A stretch of 12,623 nt of DNA from CAYGTK01 sp964352775. GTDB taxonomy: Bacteria; Bacteroidota; Bacteroidia; Chitinophagales; CAIOSU01. This document shows, piece by piece, positions 1 to 7,829 of this stretch; the stretch's first letter is position 1, and each line of letters opens with the position of its first letter. The notes beneath the pieces were generated by a model. The model did not search any database. It saw only the letters and a program-made list of their open reading frames with translations, and was not told the DNA's origin. The translations under genes were made by a program, and so were the position numbers. Where the stretch lies: contig CAYGTK010000125.1 of the NCBI GenBank assembly GCA_964352775.1, positions 1-12,623 on the forward strand, given 5' to 3'.

Positions 1-1
1 G

Positions 2-2170
2 CTACGAAATCTTATTAAGAAAGAAAAAGAAGCTATAGAACCATCTAACCGTTTTACGGAAATAAACTTAAACGACCTCTCGGAGATAACAACAAGGCCA
101 TTCTTCCTTAGTATTATCAGGACGATGCGTGATGTTAAACGTATTTACAATCGCCTTGTCTTTTTAGATAGAGCATTAGAAAAAGATAGGAAGCTCTATG
201 ATTGGAAGGTTTTAATTGTATTGGAGCTAGTTAATTACTACGACCCAAAGTTATACCAAGAGCTCAATAGAAATAGAAGCGATATTGAAGCGGTGGCAAA
301 AGAAGCTATGGCACAAAAAAAGCATGAGGCTGTTGTTAAGTCTAGTAATAAATGGGAAAGCCTTAAGTTGAGTTTACATATAGCTGAAAAGGAGTTCATT
401 CAACAAAACCTAGTTTCTTACATTGCTGTTAACTTTATAGCTGAGCTCTCCTCCTTTAGTAAGTGGGAAAAATACTTTACGTTATATGAAGTTGACGTAT
501 CTCCAGATGCAATTATTGAAGCTTTTAAAGATGATTCGAGCGAAAGCTCGTTAAGTACTATGTCAGGATTGCTTGACAACAATGCGGAGCTTACTATTGA
601 AACAATCGGTCAGATAGAAAATGAGTTGGTGAGAGTTGAGTCTAGTGTATATACTTTATTGAACCTTTGGGATTATCTTTTTAGTCCAGATACTAAGGTC
701 TCAGCAAGCGATAAGGAGAAACAGCAATACTCTGATAACTTGAAGGAAAGTATTACGCGAATAATTTTAAGTCCTGAAATTCAGAATAGTAATGTTGATT
801 TTGAAAATATTGCAATTTCTGATGGGTTAAAAGACCAATTGATAAGCTCACTCTTCCAAGTAAGTTTAAGAAAGAGAATGAGTGATCAATACGTGAAATA
901 TGGCGATATGATAATCACAAAGTGGTTAGATAAAAGTGATGGGTGGACGATAGATGAGTTAGTAGACAACTTACTGAATACGATCTCTCCATATCATTCC
1001 TACGTATCCACAGAGGGTAAGAAACAATGGGATAATGATACTAAGGACAAGCTACAATTGACAAGAAAGCTATTCTTTCATTCAAAGGCTCTACCTAGGC
1101 AAGCTATACTAGAACAGTTGGTAAGTCAAAACGATTCAAAAGTATTTAGAAGATTGATGCCACCACCACTAACAGTACATCAACTCTTCAATCACTTTGG
1201 CAGTACTAAGAAAGGGCAATTAAGAAAGGTACTTTTAAATGGCGGCATAGAGGTTTCCAACATTTTAAAAGGTACATGGGAGAATAGATGGAACCGTATT
1301 ATCCAACCAAACGAAAAGCGCTTTGAAGAATTGGTTTTCAAACCTGAAAATATAATGGTGATAAACGGTGAACCTAAATTTTATGTTGAAGACGTTAAAT
1401 TAAAAGATGACGAAATCACATTGACCCAATTTAGGTGCGTTGATAACTCGAAATTCCAAAACATAGAAATAAAATACAACAATAATTCCCCTTGGATAGC
1501 AAAAGGTTATGGACTTAAGGATGACTCTAAGTTAAATACTGATTTGAGGTGGAGAAAAGTAAAATGGCCCAAATATACTTTCGGCCCTCTTCAAACGAAA
1601 GAAGAGTTATTTGATGACCATATATTAAAAAATATAGTGGATCTCAGAAATTATGACATCAGAATCACACTACTTCACCTACCTGGTTATGCAAGGTTAG
1701 GAATTAGTATGGGAGATGATAAAGAGATATTTGATATAGTACAGAACAATAAGATTGAAGCTAGGGGTAGAAGGGCTTCGGGTCCTCAAACTTTGCTATG
1801 GCATATTGGCACCGGTAACATAGTAAAAGACTTAGATGGAAACATTAGGCGGGATCCTAACAACCATTTTTATACTACTAAATATCAAGGAAATGCTAAT
1901 AAAGCTGACCAAAGAGAAGGTGCTGTGGATACCACAATTGAAAAATTTATGAAAAAAGGTTCAATCCTAGTTTCACTTAACAAGTCTGAAAACTTTGTAA
2001 GTTTTAAAATTAACGATGAAATAACAGACTCAATAGCAGTAGACAATACTAAAGTTTTCGCGTACATATCTTCTTGGTATGATGGATTTTTTGATCAGGA
2101 TAACGCAAAAGGGGAAAAACCTATAAATGCCACGATTGAGTTAATTAGACGCGAGGATCATGATCTATAG
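2..2170 (+). CDS. KAP-type P-loop NTPase family protein, C-terminal part (5' truncated by window edge)
   Basis: The frame is open from base 2 to the stop at 2168-2170, giving 722 visible residues. The ATG at 125 is an internal codon, so the true start lies left of the window. Visible residues about 33-75 (PFFLSIIRTMRDVKRIYNRL, then DWKVLIVLELVNYYDPKLYQ) resemble the end of KAP P-loop NTPase domains, where an (S/T)xRDxKRxxN helix is followed by an LxxLELxxxxxPxLY helix. The Walker A and B motifs would lie upstream and cannot be checked. The remaining roughly 640 residues are not recognised. The middle is charged and probably helical; the last 170 or so look beta-rich (LGISMGDDKEIFD, GPQTLLWHIGTG, VFAYISSWYDGFF) and may form a sandwich-like domain (inference). 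No membrane segment is obvious in the visible part. Composition is AT-rich (22 G+C in the 60 bases at 301-360), unlike the genes to the right, which suggests acquisition. KAP-type NTPases often occur in accessory or defence loci, but no partner gene follows here. Confidence 0.75.
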   Translation, partial: LRNLIKKEKEAIEPSNRFTEINLNDLSEITTRPFFLSIIRTMRDVKRIYNRLVFLDRALEKDRKLYDWKVLIVLELVNYYDPKLYQELNRNRSDIEAVAKEAMAQKKHEAVVKSSNKWESLKLSLHIAEKEFIQQNLVSYIAVNFIAELSSFSKWEKYFTLYEVDVSPDAIIEAFKDDSSESSLSTMSGLLDNNAELTIETIGQIENELVRVESSVYTLLNLWDYLFSPDTKVSASDKEKQQYSDNLKESITRIILSPEIQNSNVDFENIAISDGLKDQLISSLFQVSLRKRMSDQYVKYGDMIITKWLDKSDGWTIDELVDNLLNTISPYHSYVSTEGKKQWDNDTKDKLQLTRKLFFHSKALPRQAILEQLVSQNDSKVFRRLMPPPLTVHQLFNHFGSTKKGQLRKVLLNGGIEVSNILKGTWENRWNRIIQPNEKRFEELVFKPENIMVINGEPKFYVEDVKLKDDEITLTQFRCVDNSKFQNIEIKYNNNSPWIAKGYGLKDDSKLNTDLRWRKVKWPKYTFGPLQTKEELFDDHILKNIVDLRNYDIRITLLHLPGYARLGISMGDDKEIFDIVQNNKIEARGRRASGPQTLLWHIGTGNIVKDLDGNIRRDPNNHFYTTKYQGNANKADQREGAVDTTIEKFMKKGSILVSLNKSENFVSFKINDEITDSIAVDNTKVFAYISSWYDGFFDQDNAKGEKPINATIELIRREDHDL

Positions 2171-2224
2171 TGTTCACTTACATCCCAACTTTTTGAGAAC
2201 TCCCACAGGTGAGAATTATCTCCC

Positions 2225-2336
2225 GCGTAAGGGATAGCAGCGATACCCCACAGCCCTTCGACTGGTCGTGCCTCCCGCTCAGGACAGGCCAGGGCGAGGA
2301 GTTTAGCGGATAGCCCGACCCGTAGGGTTACGCCCT
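2225..2336. repeat. GC-rich extragenic palindromic element, unit 1
   Basis: The unit starts with GCGTAAGGGATAGCAGCGAT and ends with TAGCCCGACCCGTAGGGTTA followed by CGCCCT. The outermost GCGTAA and TTACGC are reverse complements. The interior holds AGCCCTTCGACTG and GCTCAGGACAGGCCAGGGCG. The same ordered blocks recur in unit 2 at 2446-2571. The arrangement fits a REP-like or small non-autonomous mobile element. No coding potential was seen. Confidence 0.6.
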
Positions 2337-2354
2337 AACACCTCACCAACCACA

Positions 2355-2425
2355 CATCACCCACCGCCCATCGTTCTTTCGTTAGCTGCTGTATGGAGTG
2401 CGGGATGATGGGTGGTGGGTTGATG
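2355..2425. repeat. imperfect 18/19-bp inverted repeat between the two palindromic units
   Basis: The left arm CATCACCCACCGCCCATC (2355-2372) pairs with the right arm GATGGGTGGTGGGTTGATG (2407-2425). The pairing has one G-T-type mismatch and one bulged T, across a 34-base loop. A transcript would form a stable stem-loop. No T-tract follows, so it is not a typical intrinsic terminator. It may be part of a composite element together with the flanking units. Confidence 0.5.
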
Positions 2426-2445
2426 ATGGCTGGGGTTTTGGGCGA

Positions 2446-2571
2446 GCGTAAGGGATAACAATTCTTCGGCTACTTCATTAGCATTACCTGCTCAGGACAG
2501 GCCAAGGCGAGGAGTAGGTACTTAACCAAGTTCAGCATAAACTCCTAGCCCGATCCGTAGGGATACGCCCT
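2446..2571. repeat. GC-rich extragenic palindromic element, unit 2
   Basis: This is a second copy of the element at 2225-2336, with the same block order: GCGTAAGGGATA at 2446-2457, GCTCAGGACAGGCCAAGGCG beginning at 2490, and TAGCCCGATCCGTAGGGATA followed by CGCCCT at 2546-2571. The blocks match closely while the spacers differ in length and sequence. Internal inverted repeats include AGGAGT (2510-2515) with ACTCCT (2541-2546), and TACCT with AGGTA flanking the central block. Confidence 0.6.
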
Positions 2572-2639
2572 GCTATCGGCCAGCGAGCTATTGCGTAAAA
2601 CTTTCGCATTACTTTTATCATTAGTTTGATGTAGGGTTG

Positions 2640-2647
2640 TATATTCA
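2640..2647 (+). promoter_or_regulatory. putative Bacteroidota -7 box (TATATTCA) for the 1677-aa gene
   Basis: TATATTCA lies 40 bases before the ATG at 2688 and resembles the Bacteroidota -7 consensus TAnnTTTG. A closely similar box precedes the next gene (TATCTTCA at 7800) and the minus-strand gene (TATCTTCA at 12291-12284). A clear -33 TTTG at the usual spacing was not found. Confidence 0.35.
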
Positions 2648-2687
2648 TAGGTGAAAACACGTAGCCACCCTTTTTCAACCTATTGTT

Positions 2688-5600
2688 ATGAGAACTATTA
2701 TTGCCGCTTGCTTGCTTAGTTTACTTTCTGCTGCAGCCGCTGCGCAGGTTAGTGCTACCATTACCGTAACCGATGCCCTTTGTTTTGGCGAAAGCAACGG
2801 TAGAATTGAGTTGAGTACATCTGGCGGTACCGCACCTTATACGTATACATGGACAGTGCCCCCCACAGCACCCGCACCCACCAATACCAACGATTTACAG
2901 AACATACCCGCTGGTAGCTACGATGTAACCATTATTGATAACTTGGGGCTAACGCAAAGCTATACGGGTATTGTGGTATTAGAGCCTACAGCTATTACTA
3001 CTTTTATATCAGACAATAACCCATTGATATGTGGTCAATTTGGGGGTGAGGTAGAAGTATTTCCAACGGGTGGAACTGGTCCATATACTTATTTATGGGA
3101 AATTTTAAGTGGTGGGCTTCCGTTCAATAATAATTTATCCGACAAAGCACAAACGCAACTTGCAGTTGATGCCTTTTCCAACATTGGTAACTACAGGGTA
3201 ACAGTTACTGATAATAATGGCTGTACAGCTGTAGACTCTACTCTTCTTGGATTCGACAACTTTTTTATGGATATATATGCCACCTATCGTTCTTGTGATA
3301 GTTCGTATTGTTTAGAAGTTGCACCCGTAGGTCAAAGTGCATTCTTTGAATGGGATAATTTCACCTTTCAAGGAAACCCATATTGTATACCTAATTCGGG
3401 TTTTGCCCCTGGTATGGTTAACCATAGCGTGGAAGTTGGTGACCCCTATGGTTGTCGATGGATAGGGTCTAAAACGTTCAATTTCAATCCCGCCCCACTC
3501 TCAGTAAGTATCGCACCTACTGCATCGTTTTGTGGTGCTTCGCTACTTGATTTACAGGCCACCGCTCAAGATGGAGACCCCTTTTACCTCTACCGTTGGA
3601 ATACTGGTGCAGGGGGGCGTACGTTAAACGGTGTAACTCAAGGTCTTTATGCCGTAACAACAACCGATGCCAATGGCTGCACCGCTGCTAGTGCCTACTC
3701 TATAACGGCGCCTAATAATCCGGCAACCAACCAGTTTATTGATTTACGACCACTGGCCACTGTACCCGCAACGTTTAGGCCAGGAAGACCAACCAACTTC
3801 ATTGTTAATGCTATTAATGAAGGTTGCCAAAGCTCCCCAGCCACGCTATGCTTAGTGTATGATACAAGTAAATTAGGCTATACAAGCTCCAGTACCGCCC
3901 CCGACCGTATTGTAGGTGATACCTTACAATGGGATGTTGCATCCATAAGCTATGTGCTAGCTAATCCCCCTATCAATGTAGAATTTAGTGCAAAAAGCAC
4001 CCTTATGATTGGTGATGACGTTACCTACCAATTTTTTGTAAAACCGGAAAATGGAGAAGTCGATACCATTAATAACTACTTGGAAATGAACAGTAGGCTA
4101 ATCAACTCCTACGACCCAAACGATATTCAAGTATCTCCTTCGGTATGCAGCCCTACCAACTACTTTACCCCTAACGATAAACTAACCTACACCATCCGCT
4201 ATCAAAACACAGGAAATGCATCTGCTATCGACATTTTTGTGCTAGATACTATTGACCCTAATTTAGACCTATACTCGCTTCAACTTCAAGCTGCCAAACA
4301 CAGCAGTGTGTTAAACATGGAAGTGATTAACAATAGCGTCATTAAGTTTGATTTTCCAAACATATTTCTACCCGATAGTGCTAGCGACCCTGAGGGTAGC
4401 CAAGGCTATATTGTCTTTGATATTTTGCCCAAAACAGGCATTACCCTGGGTAGTGTGATAGAGAACAGGGTAGGCATCTACTTTGACTTCAACCCACCTA
4501 TTATAACCAACACCGTACGCAGTACTATAGTTAACACACTTCCACAAACGGACTTTACAGCTAGTATTCAAAGCCCAACCCCAATACAATTTGGTGGCCA
4601 AACCCTAAACCAATCGGGCACATACACTGGCGAATTCACAGCCAGCGATGGTTGCGATAGTGTGGTTACTTTACTATTCAGCCTAAGCTCTAGCAGTTCC
4701 AACTCCTTTACTCAACTAGGCCAAGACATCGACGGCGAAGCGCCTGACGATGAATCGGGTACTGCGGTAAGCTTATCTTATTTAGGTAACAGGGTAGCTA
4801 TAGGTGCTATTGAAAACGATGCCGGTGGCAACAATGCTGGCCAAGCCAGAGTGTATGAATGGAATGGAACAACTTGGGTGCAACTGGGGCTGGATATAAA
4901 TGGGGCGGTGGAAGATAGATTTGGCGAAGCCATTGAATTATCTGCTGATGGAAATACGGTGGCCGTAGGTTCACAGTTTAACGACGATAATGGAAACAAC
5001 GCAGGTCACGTGCGGGTGTATCAGTGGAATGGTAGTGCATGGGTACAAAAGGGTGCAGACATTCAGGGCGAAAGTGCTGACAATGGTGCAGGTCAAGCCA
5101 TAAGCATTTCTGCTGATGGTAATCGTATTGCCGTAGGTGCACACCTTAACGATGTGGTGGGTATGAATGCCGGGCATGTGCGAGTATTTGATTGGAACGG
5201 AACAGCTTGGGTACAAGCCGGAATTACTTTACTGGCCGAAGCGGCTAACGATCGTTTTGGCTTTGCGGTGAGTTTATCTGATAATGGCGATCGCTTGGCC
5301 GTAGGTGCCTATAGAAATGGGGTGAACGGTCCGCTAACTGGTCACGTACGTGTGTATGAATGGACGGGTACTAGCTGGGCACAACTGGGTATTGATATAG
5401 ATGGTGCTGCCCAGTTCGATAATTTTGGAACAGTACTAGAGCTTTCTGCCGATGGCAATGAAATGATAGTAGGTATACCTGGCGCAGATTCAAGCGGAAT
5501 TGGTTTGGGCGCTGCTGAAGTATATCAATGGACGGGAACCACTTGGCTGCAAATGGGAGCTACCCTATACGGCGAAGCTAGTGGCGACCTTTTTGGTAAC

Positions 5601-7721
5601 GACGTGAGTATTACCGATAATGGTGAATTAATAGCCATTGGCGCCGAACGGAATGACGATGGCGGCTCGCAAGCGGGGCATACCCGTTTGTTTCGGTGGA
5701 ACGGCAGCGCATGGGTGCAACTTGGTCAAGATATTGATGGCGAAGCTGGTGCCGATAATTCGGGTAAGGCCATTAGCCTATCAGGTTTTGGTAATAGGGT
5801 GGCCATTGGTGCTGCCAGAAACGATGGCCCTAGTGTGGGTGGTGCACAAGCTTATGGGCATGTGCGCGTATATCAATTGCAATGTGCCCTTTCTACTATT
5901 ACCACCATAGATACTAGTATTTGTGCAGGTACATCTTATGCAGGTTATGCTGTAGCAGGTACTTATAGTGATACTCTAACCGCTATTAGCGGCTGCGACA
6001 GTATTGTTACCATTAACCTAACGGTATTAGATACCAGCCTAGTAATAGATACTACCACCATTTGCGATGGCGATAGCTACTTTGGCTACACCCTAACGGG
6101 AGTATATGACTTTACCCTGCAAGGTGCTAATGGCTGCGATAGCACTTACCGAATTGACCTTACTGTGTTAGATAGTAGTTTGACCTACATTGCACCGGTC
6201 TCTATCTGCACGGGCGATAACTATATGGGCCTTACCCAGCCAGGTATAAACTACCTGCCACTTACCAAAACCAATGGCTGCGACAGCACACTGGTGGTAG
6301 ACTTGACCGTGCTAGACAGTAGTTTGAATTTTATCAGGCAAAGCATTTGCCAAGGCGATAACTACCTAGGCTTTACCCTACCGGGTTTATACTTTGTGCC
6401 AACGGCCAATAACGCCGCTGGTTGCGATAGTACTCTACGGATTGATCTTACCGTGTTAGATACCAGTAGCACCATGTTACAACCTAGCATCTGTACGGGC
6501 GACGATTTTGCAGGATTTACCCAAACGGGTATATACACCCTTAACCTGATGAATAACAATGGCTGCGATAGTACAGTGATCATTGATCTAACTGTTCGCG
6601 ATACTAGCTTAACGCTGCTACAAAACACCATTTGCGAAGGCGATACCTTTTTAGGCTACACCCAAACGGGAATGTACACCCAGAACCTTAGCAAGCAGAA
6701 CGGCTGCGACAGTACAGTGCTAATAGATGTAACGGTGCTAGATACCAGCGCCACCACCCTTAGCCAAAGCATTTGTGATGGAGACAGCTACTTAGGCTAT
6801 ACCCAAGCTGGCGTGTATACCCAAAACTTAACAAATACTAATGGTTGCGATAGTACTGTGGTTATAAACTTAAGTGTGCTAACTACTAGCAGCATACAGC
6901 TAAGCGATACCATTTGCCAAGGCAGTAGTTCGTTGGGTTACAGCCAAACGGGCCAATATGTAGATACCCTTGTAGGGGACAATGGCTGCGACAGCATCCG
7001 TACGTTCAACTTGCTAGTATTGCGAAGCGACTCAACCAATGAACTAGTAACTATTTGCCAGGGCGATAGTTATTTGGGCTTCGATAGTACGGGTATATAC
7101 ACCCTAACCTATACCAATGCTATAAGCTGCGACAGTGTGCATACTATCGATCTATCAGTACTAGCACTAAATATTACCACCGCTACCCGCGAAATATGCG
7201 AGGGCGATAGCACCCAGATAAACGGCCAGCAAGTTACCGTAGCAGGTATTTACTACGATACCCTAGTAGCTACAGCCAACTGCCCCTTAGAGATATTGGA
7301 GTTTACAGTAACGGTCAATTCCGTGGCTAATACTACGATAGATACCAGTATAGCCATTGGCGACAGTTTACTTGCCGGTGGGGCATTACAAACTACAACT
7401 GGTACTTACTACGATACCTTGGTAACTGGTAATGGCTGCGATAGTATTGTAACTACCAATGCCATGTTCGTTCCAGTTAGCATTGACGAATTAACCAGTG
7501 ATCAGATCAACATTTACCCCAACCCAACAGCCGACGAACTAACAGTTGAATGGAGTGGGGTAGAAGCCACTTTACCCATCACCATCTACAACCAACTAGG
7601 CCAAGTGGTGCTGAGTGAAAGCATAAGCATTGGTAAGAATAGTTTGGATGTGAGTGGACTGGCAGCAGGCGTGTATGTGTTGCGTAGCGGAGAGTTTGTG
7701 CAGCGGGTGGCGGTGCGGTAA
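2688..7721 (+). CDS. T9SS-exported mosaic adhesin-like protein: SprB-like, DUF7619-like, FG-GAP propeller, NGCDS repeats
   Basis: This 1677-aa protein is predicted to cross the inner membrane by Sec and the outer membrane by T9SS. The ATG at 2688 opens a good signal peptide (basic MR, hydrophobic core, cut near AAAAAQ, residue 20). Visible modules in order are: SprB-like Ig repeats at about 21-100, 105-185 and 265-342 (GGTAPYTYTW, GGTGPYTYLW, TDNNGCTA, TDANGCTA); a CARDB-like domain at 352-470; a DUF7619-like domain at 474-614 (SYDPND, YTIRYQNTGNA, YFDFNPPIITNT); one degenerate GCDS repeat at about 625-668; seven FG-GAP_2-type repeats at 674-1064; eleven NGCDS repeats at 1066-1598; and a type A sorting domain at 1599-1677 (IYPNP at 1609-1613). 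No catalytic domain is visible, so a binding or adhesive role on the surface is an inference from the modules. It probably has its own promoter and sits 108 bases before a paralogous gene. Confidence 0.9.
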   Translation: MRTIIAACLLSLLSAAAAAQVSATITVTDALCFGESNGRIELSTSGGTAPYTYTWTVPPTAPAPTNTNDLQNIPAGSYDVTIIDNLGLTQSYTGIVVLEPTAITTFISDNNPLICGQFGGEVEVFPTGGTGPYTYLWEILSGGLPFNNNLSDKAQTQLAVDAFSNIGNYRVTVTDNNGCTAVDSTLLGFDNFFMDIYATYRSCDSSYCLEVAPVGQSAFFEWDNFTFQGNPYCIPNSGFAPGMVNHSVEVGDPYGCRWIGSKTFNFNPAPLSVSIAPTASFCGASLLDLQATAQDGDPFYLYRWNTGAGGRTLNGVTQGLYAVTTTDANGCTAASAYSITAPNNPATNQFIDLRPLATVPATFRPGRPTNFIVNAINEGCQSSPATLCLVYDTSKLGYTSSSTAPDRIVGDTLQWDVASISYVLANPPINVEFSAKSTLMIGDDVTYQFFVKPENGEVDTINNYLEMNSRLINSYDPNDIQVSPSVCSPTNYFTPNDKLTYTIRYQNTGNASAIDIFVLDTIDPNLDLYSLQLQAAKHSSVLNMEVINNSVIKFDFPNIFLPDSASDPEGSQGYIVFDILPKTGITLGSVIENRVGIYFDFNPPIITNTVRSTIVNTLPQTDFTASIQSPTPIQFGGQTLNQSGTYTGEFTASDGCDSVVTLLFSLSSSSSNSFTQLGQDIDGEAPDDESGTAVSLSYLGNRVAIGAIENDAGGNNAGQARVYEWNGTTWVQLGLDINGAVEDRFGEAIELSADGNTVAVGSQFNDDNGNNAGHVRVYQWNGSAWVQKGADIQGESADNGAGQAISISADGNRIAVGAHLNDVVGMNAGHVRVFDWNGTAWVQAGITLLAEAANDRFGFAVSLSDNGDRLAVGAYRNGVNGPLTGHVRVYEWTGTSWAQLGIDIDGAAQFDNFGTVLELSADGNEMIVGIPGADSSGIGLGAAEVYQWTGTTWLQMGATLYGEASGDLFGNDVSITDNGELIAIGAERNDDGGSQAGHTRLFRWNGSAWVQLGQDIDGEAGADNSGKAISLSGFGNRVAIGAARNDGPSVGGAQAYGHVRVYQLQCALSTITTIDTSICAGTSYAGYAVAGTYSDTLTAISGCDSIVTINLTVLDTSLVIDTTTICDGDSYFGYTLTGVYDFTLQGANGCDSTYRIDLTVLDSSLTYIAPVSICTGDNYMGLTQPGINYLPLTKTNGCDSTLVVDLTVLDSSLNFIRQSICQGDNYLGFTLPGLYFVPTANNAAGCDSTLRIDLTVLDTSSTMLQPSICTGDDFAGFTQTGIYTLNLMNNNGCDSTVIIDLTVRDTSLTLLQNTICEGDTFLGYTQTGMYTQNLSKQNGCDSTVLIDVTVLDTSATTLSQSICDGDSYLGYTQAGVYTQNLTNTNGCDSTVVINLSVLTTSSIQLSDTICQGSSSLGYSQTGQYVDTLVGDNGCDSIRTFNLLVLRSDSTNELVTICQGDSYLGFDSTGIYTLTYTNAISCDSVHTIDLSVLALNITTATREICEGDSTQINGQQVTVAGIYYDTLVATANCPLEILEFTVTVNSVANTTIDTSIAIGDSLLAGGALQTTTGTYYDTLVTGNGCDSIVTTNAMFVPVSIDELTSDQINIYPNPTADELTVEWSGVEATLPITIYNQLGQVVLSESISIGKNSLDVSGLAAGVYVLRSGEFVQRVAVR
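4707..5879 (+). repeat. seven FG-GAP_2-like repeats, predicted seven-bladed beta-propeller
   Basis: Seven units of about 55 residues follow the pattern DIDGEAxxDxxGxAVSLSxDG, then NRVAVGAxxND, then AGHVRVYxWNGxxWVQLG. The first begins at residue 674 (QLGQDIDGEAPDD) and the last ends at residue 1064 (HVRVYQL). The count of seven matches integrin-alpha-like propellers. The fifth unit is the most divergent: it has IPGADSSG where the others have an ND-containing loop, and AAEVYQW in place of HVRVYxW. The block interrupts the NGCDS-type repeats, with one degenerate copy before it and eleven after. Confidence 0.85.
5883..7481 (+). repeat. eleven tandem NGCDS repeats (about 47-48 residues each)
   Basis: The consensus is ICxGDSYxGYTxTGxYTxxL, then NxNGCDSTVxIDLTVLDTS. 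Units 1-9 contain both an IC cysteine and a CDS cysteine, about 24-25 residues apart. Unit 10 diverges (EICEGD with an NCPLE end). Unit 11 has lost the first cysteine (SIAIGD) but keeps GNGCDS. The DNA units vary mainly at synonymous positions (ggctgcgatagt, ggctgcgacagc, ggttgcgatagt), so the array is old and maintained rather than newly amplified. Confidence 0.85.
7548..7718 (+). repeat. C-terminal 57 codons shared with the next gene, copy 1
   Basis: This segment encodes residues 1621-1677, the bulk of the T9SS sorting domain. A codon-by-codon comparison with 11157-11327 gives 54 of 57 identical residues and 147 of 171 identical bases. The final 26 sense bases before the last base of the Arg codon are identical. 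Identity is visibly higher than in the DUF7619-like regions of the same two genes. Confidence 0.85.
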
Positions 7722-7732
7722 GGTTTTTACCG
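7716..7732 (+). terminator. weak hairpin over the stop codon, possible terminator
   Basis: CGGTAA (7716-7721, including the TAA stop) pairs with TTACCG (7727-7732) around a 5-base loop that carries most of a T-run. The stem is only 6 bp and no T-tract follows, so efficient termination is doubtful and read-through into the next gene is possible. Confidence 0.2.
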
Positions 7733-7775
7733 TATTCTCCCCAACCCTACCGTTTACTCATTTAGGATGGGTTTA

Positions 7776-7807
7776 TTGTGATTTTTAGTATTCGCGCTGT
7801 ATCTTCA
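7776..7807 (+). promoter_or_regulatory. putative Bacteroidota promoter for the LRR gene
   Basis: TATCTTCA (7800-7807) resembles the -7 consensus TAnnTTTG and lies 22 bases before the ATG at 7830. A TTG (7776-7778) sits 21 bases upstream, compatible with the -33 TTTG element. This suggests the gene can be transcribed independently of the upstream paralogue. Confidence 0.4.
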
Positions 7808-7829
7808 CATAATAATTAATGCCGTTGTG

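Larger units (their letters stand above)
2171..2687. other. gene-free intergenic region rich in palindromic repeats
   Basis: No credible open reading frame or RNA gene was seen in these 517 bases. Most of the stretch is two related GC-rich repeat units (2225-2336 and 2446-2571) and an inverted repeat between them (2355-2425). The last 100 bases turn AT-rich and carry the promoter-like box of the next gene. No convincing terminator with a T-tract follows the stop at 2170. Confidence 0.7.

Noticed and set aside
125..127. ATG at 125 as the start of the first gene
   Set aside because: The same frame is open without a stop back to base 2, and the residues before the ATG (PFFLSIIRT) continue the KAP-like helix, so this Met is internal.
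2171..2687. tRNA or other known structured RNA in the large intergenic region
   Set aside because: No cloverleaf, CCA-adjacent T-loop or known riboswitch signature was found; the structure seen is explained by palindromic repeats.
5638..5910. 90-codon plus-strand open frame
   Set aside because: It lies in another frame inside the FG-GAP propeller region, with no protein-like features.
5883..7481. Regular about 141-bp periodicity as a CRISPR-like or satellite array
   Set aside because: The period is set by coding NGCDS protein repeats in one continuous frame, with synonymous variation; there are no identical repeats with unique spacers.
7827..7829. GTG as the start of the LRR gene
   Set aside because: It is immediately followed by ATG, which gives a normal MRK signal peptide; the difference is one residue and the GTG cannot be excluded.
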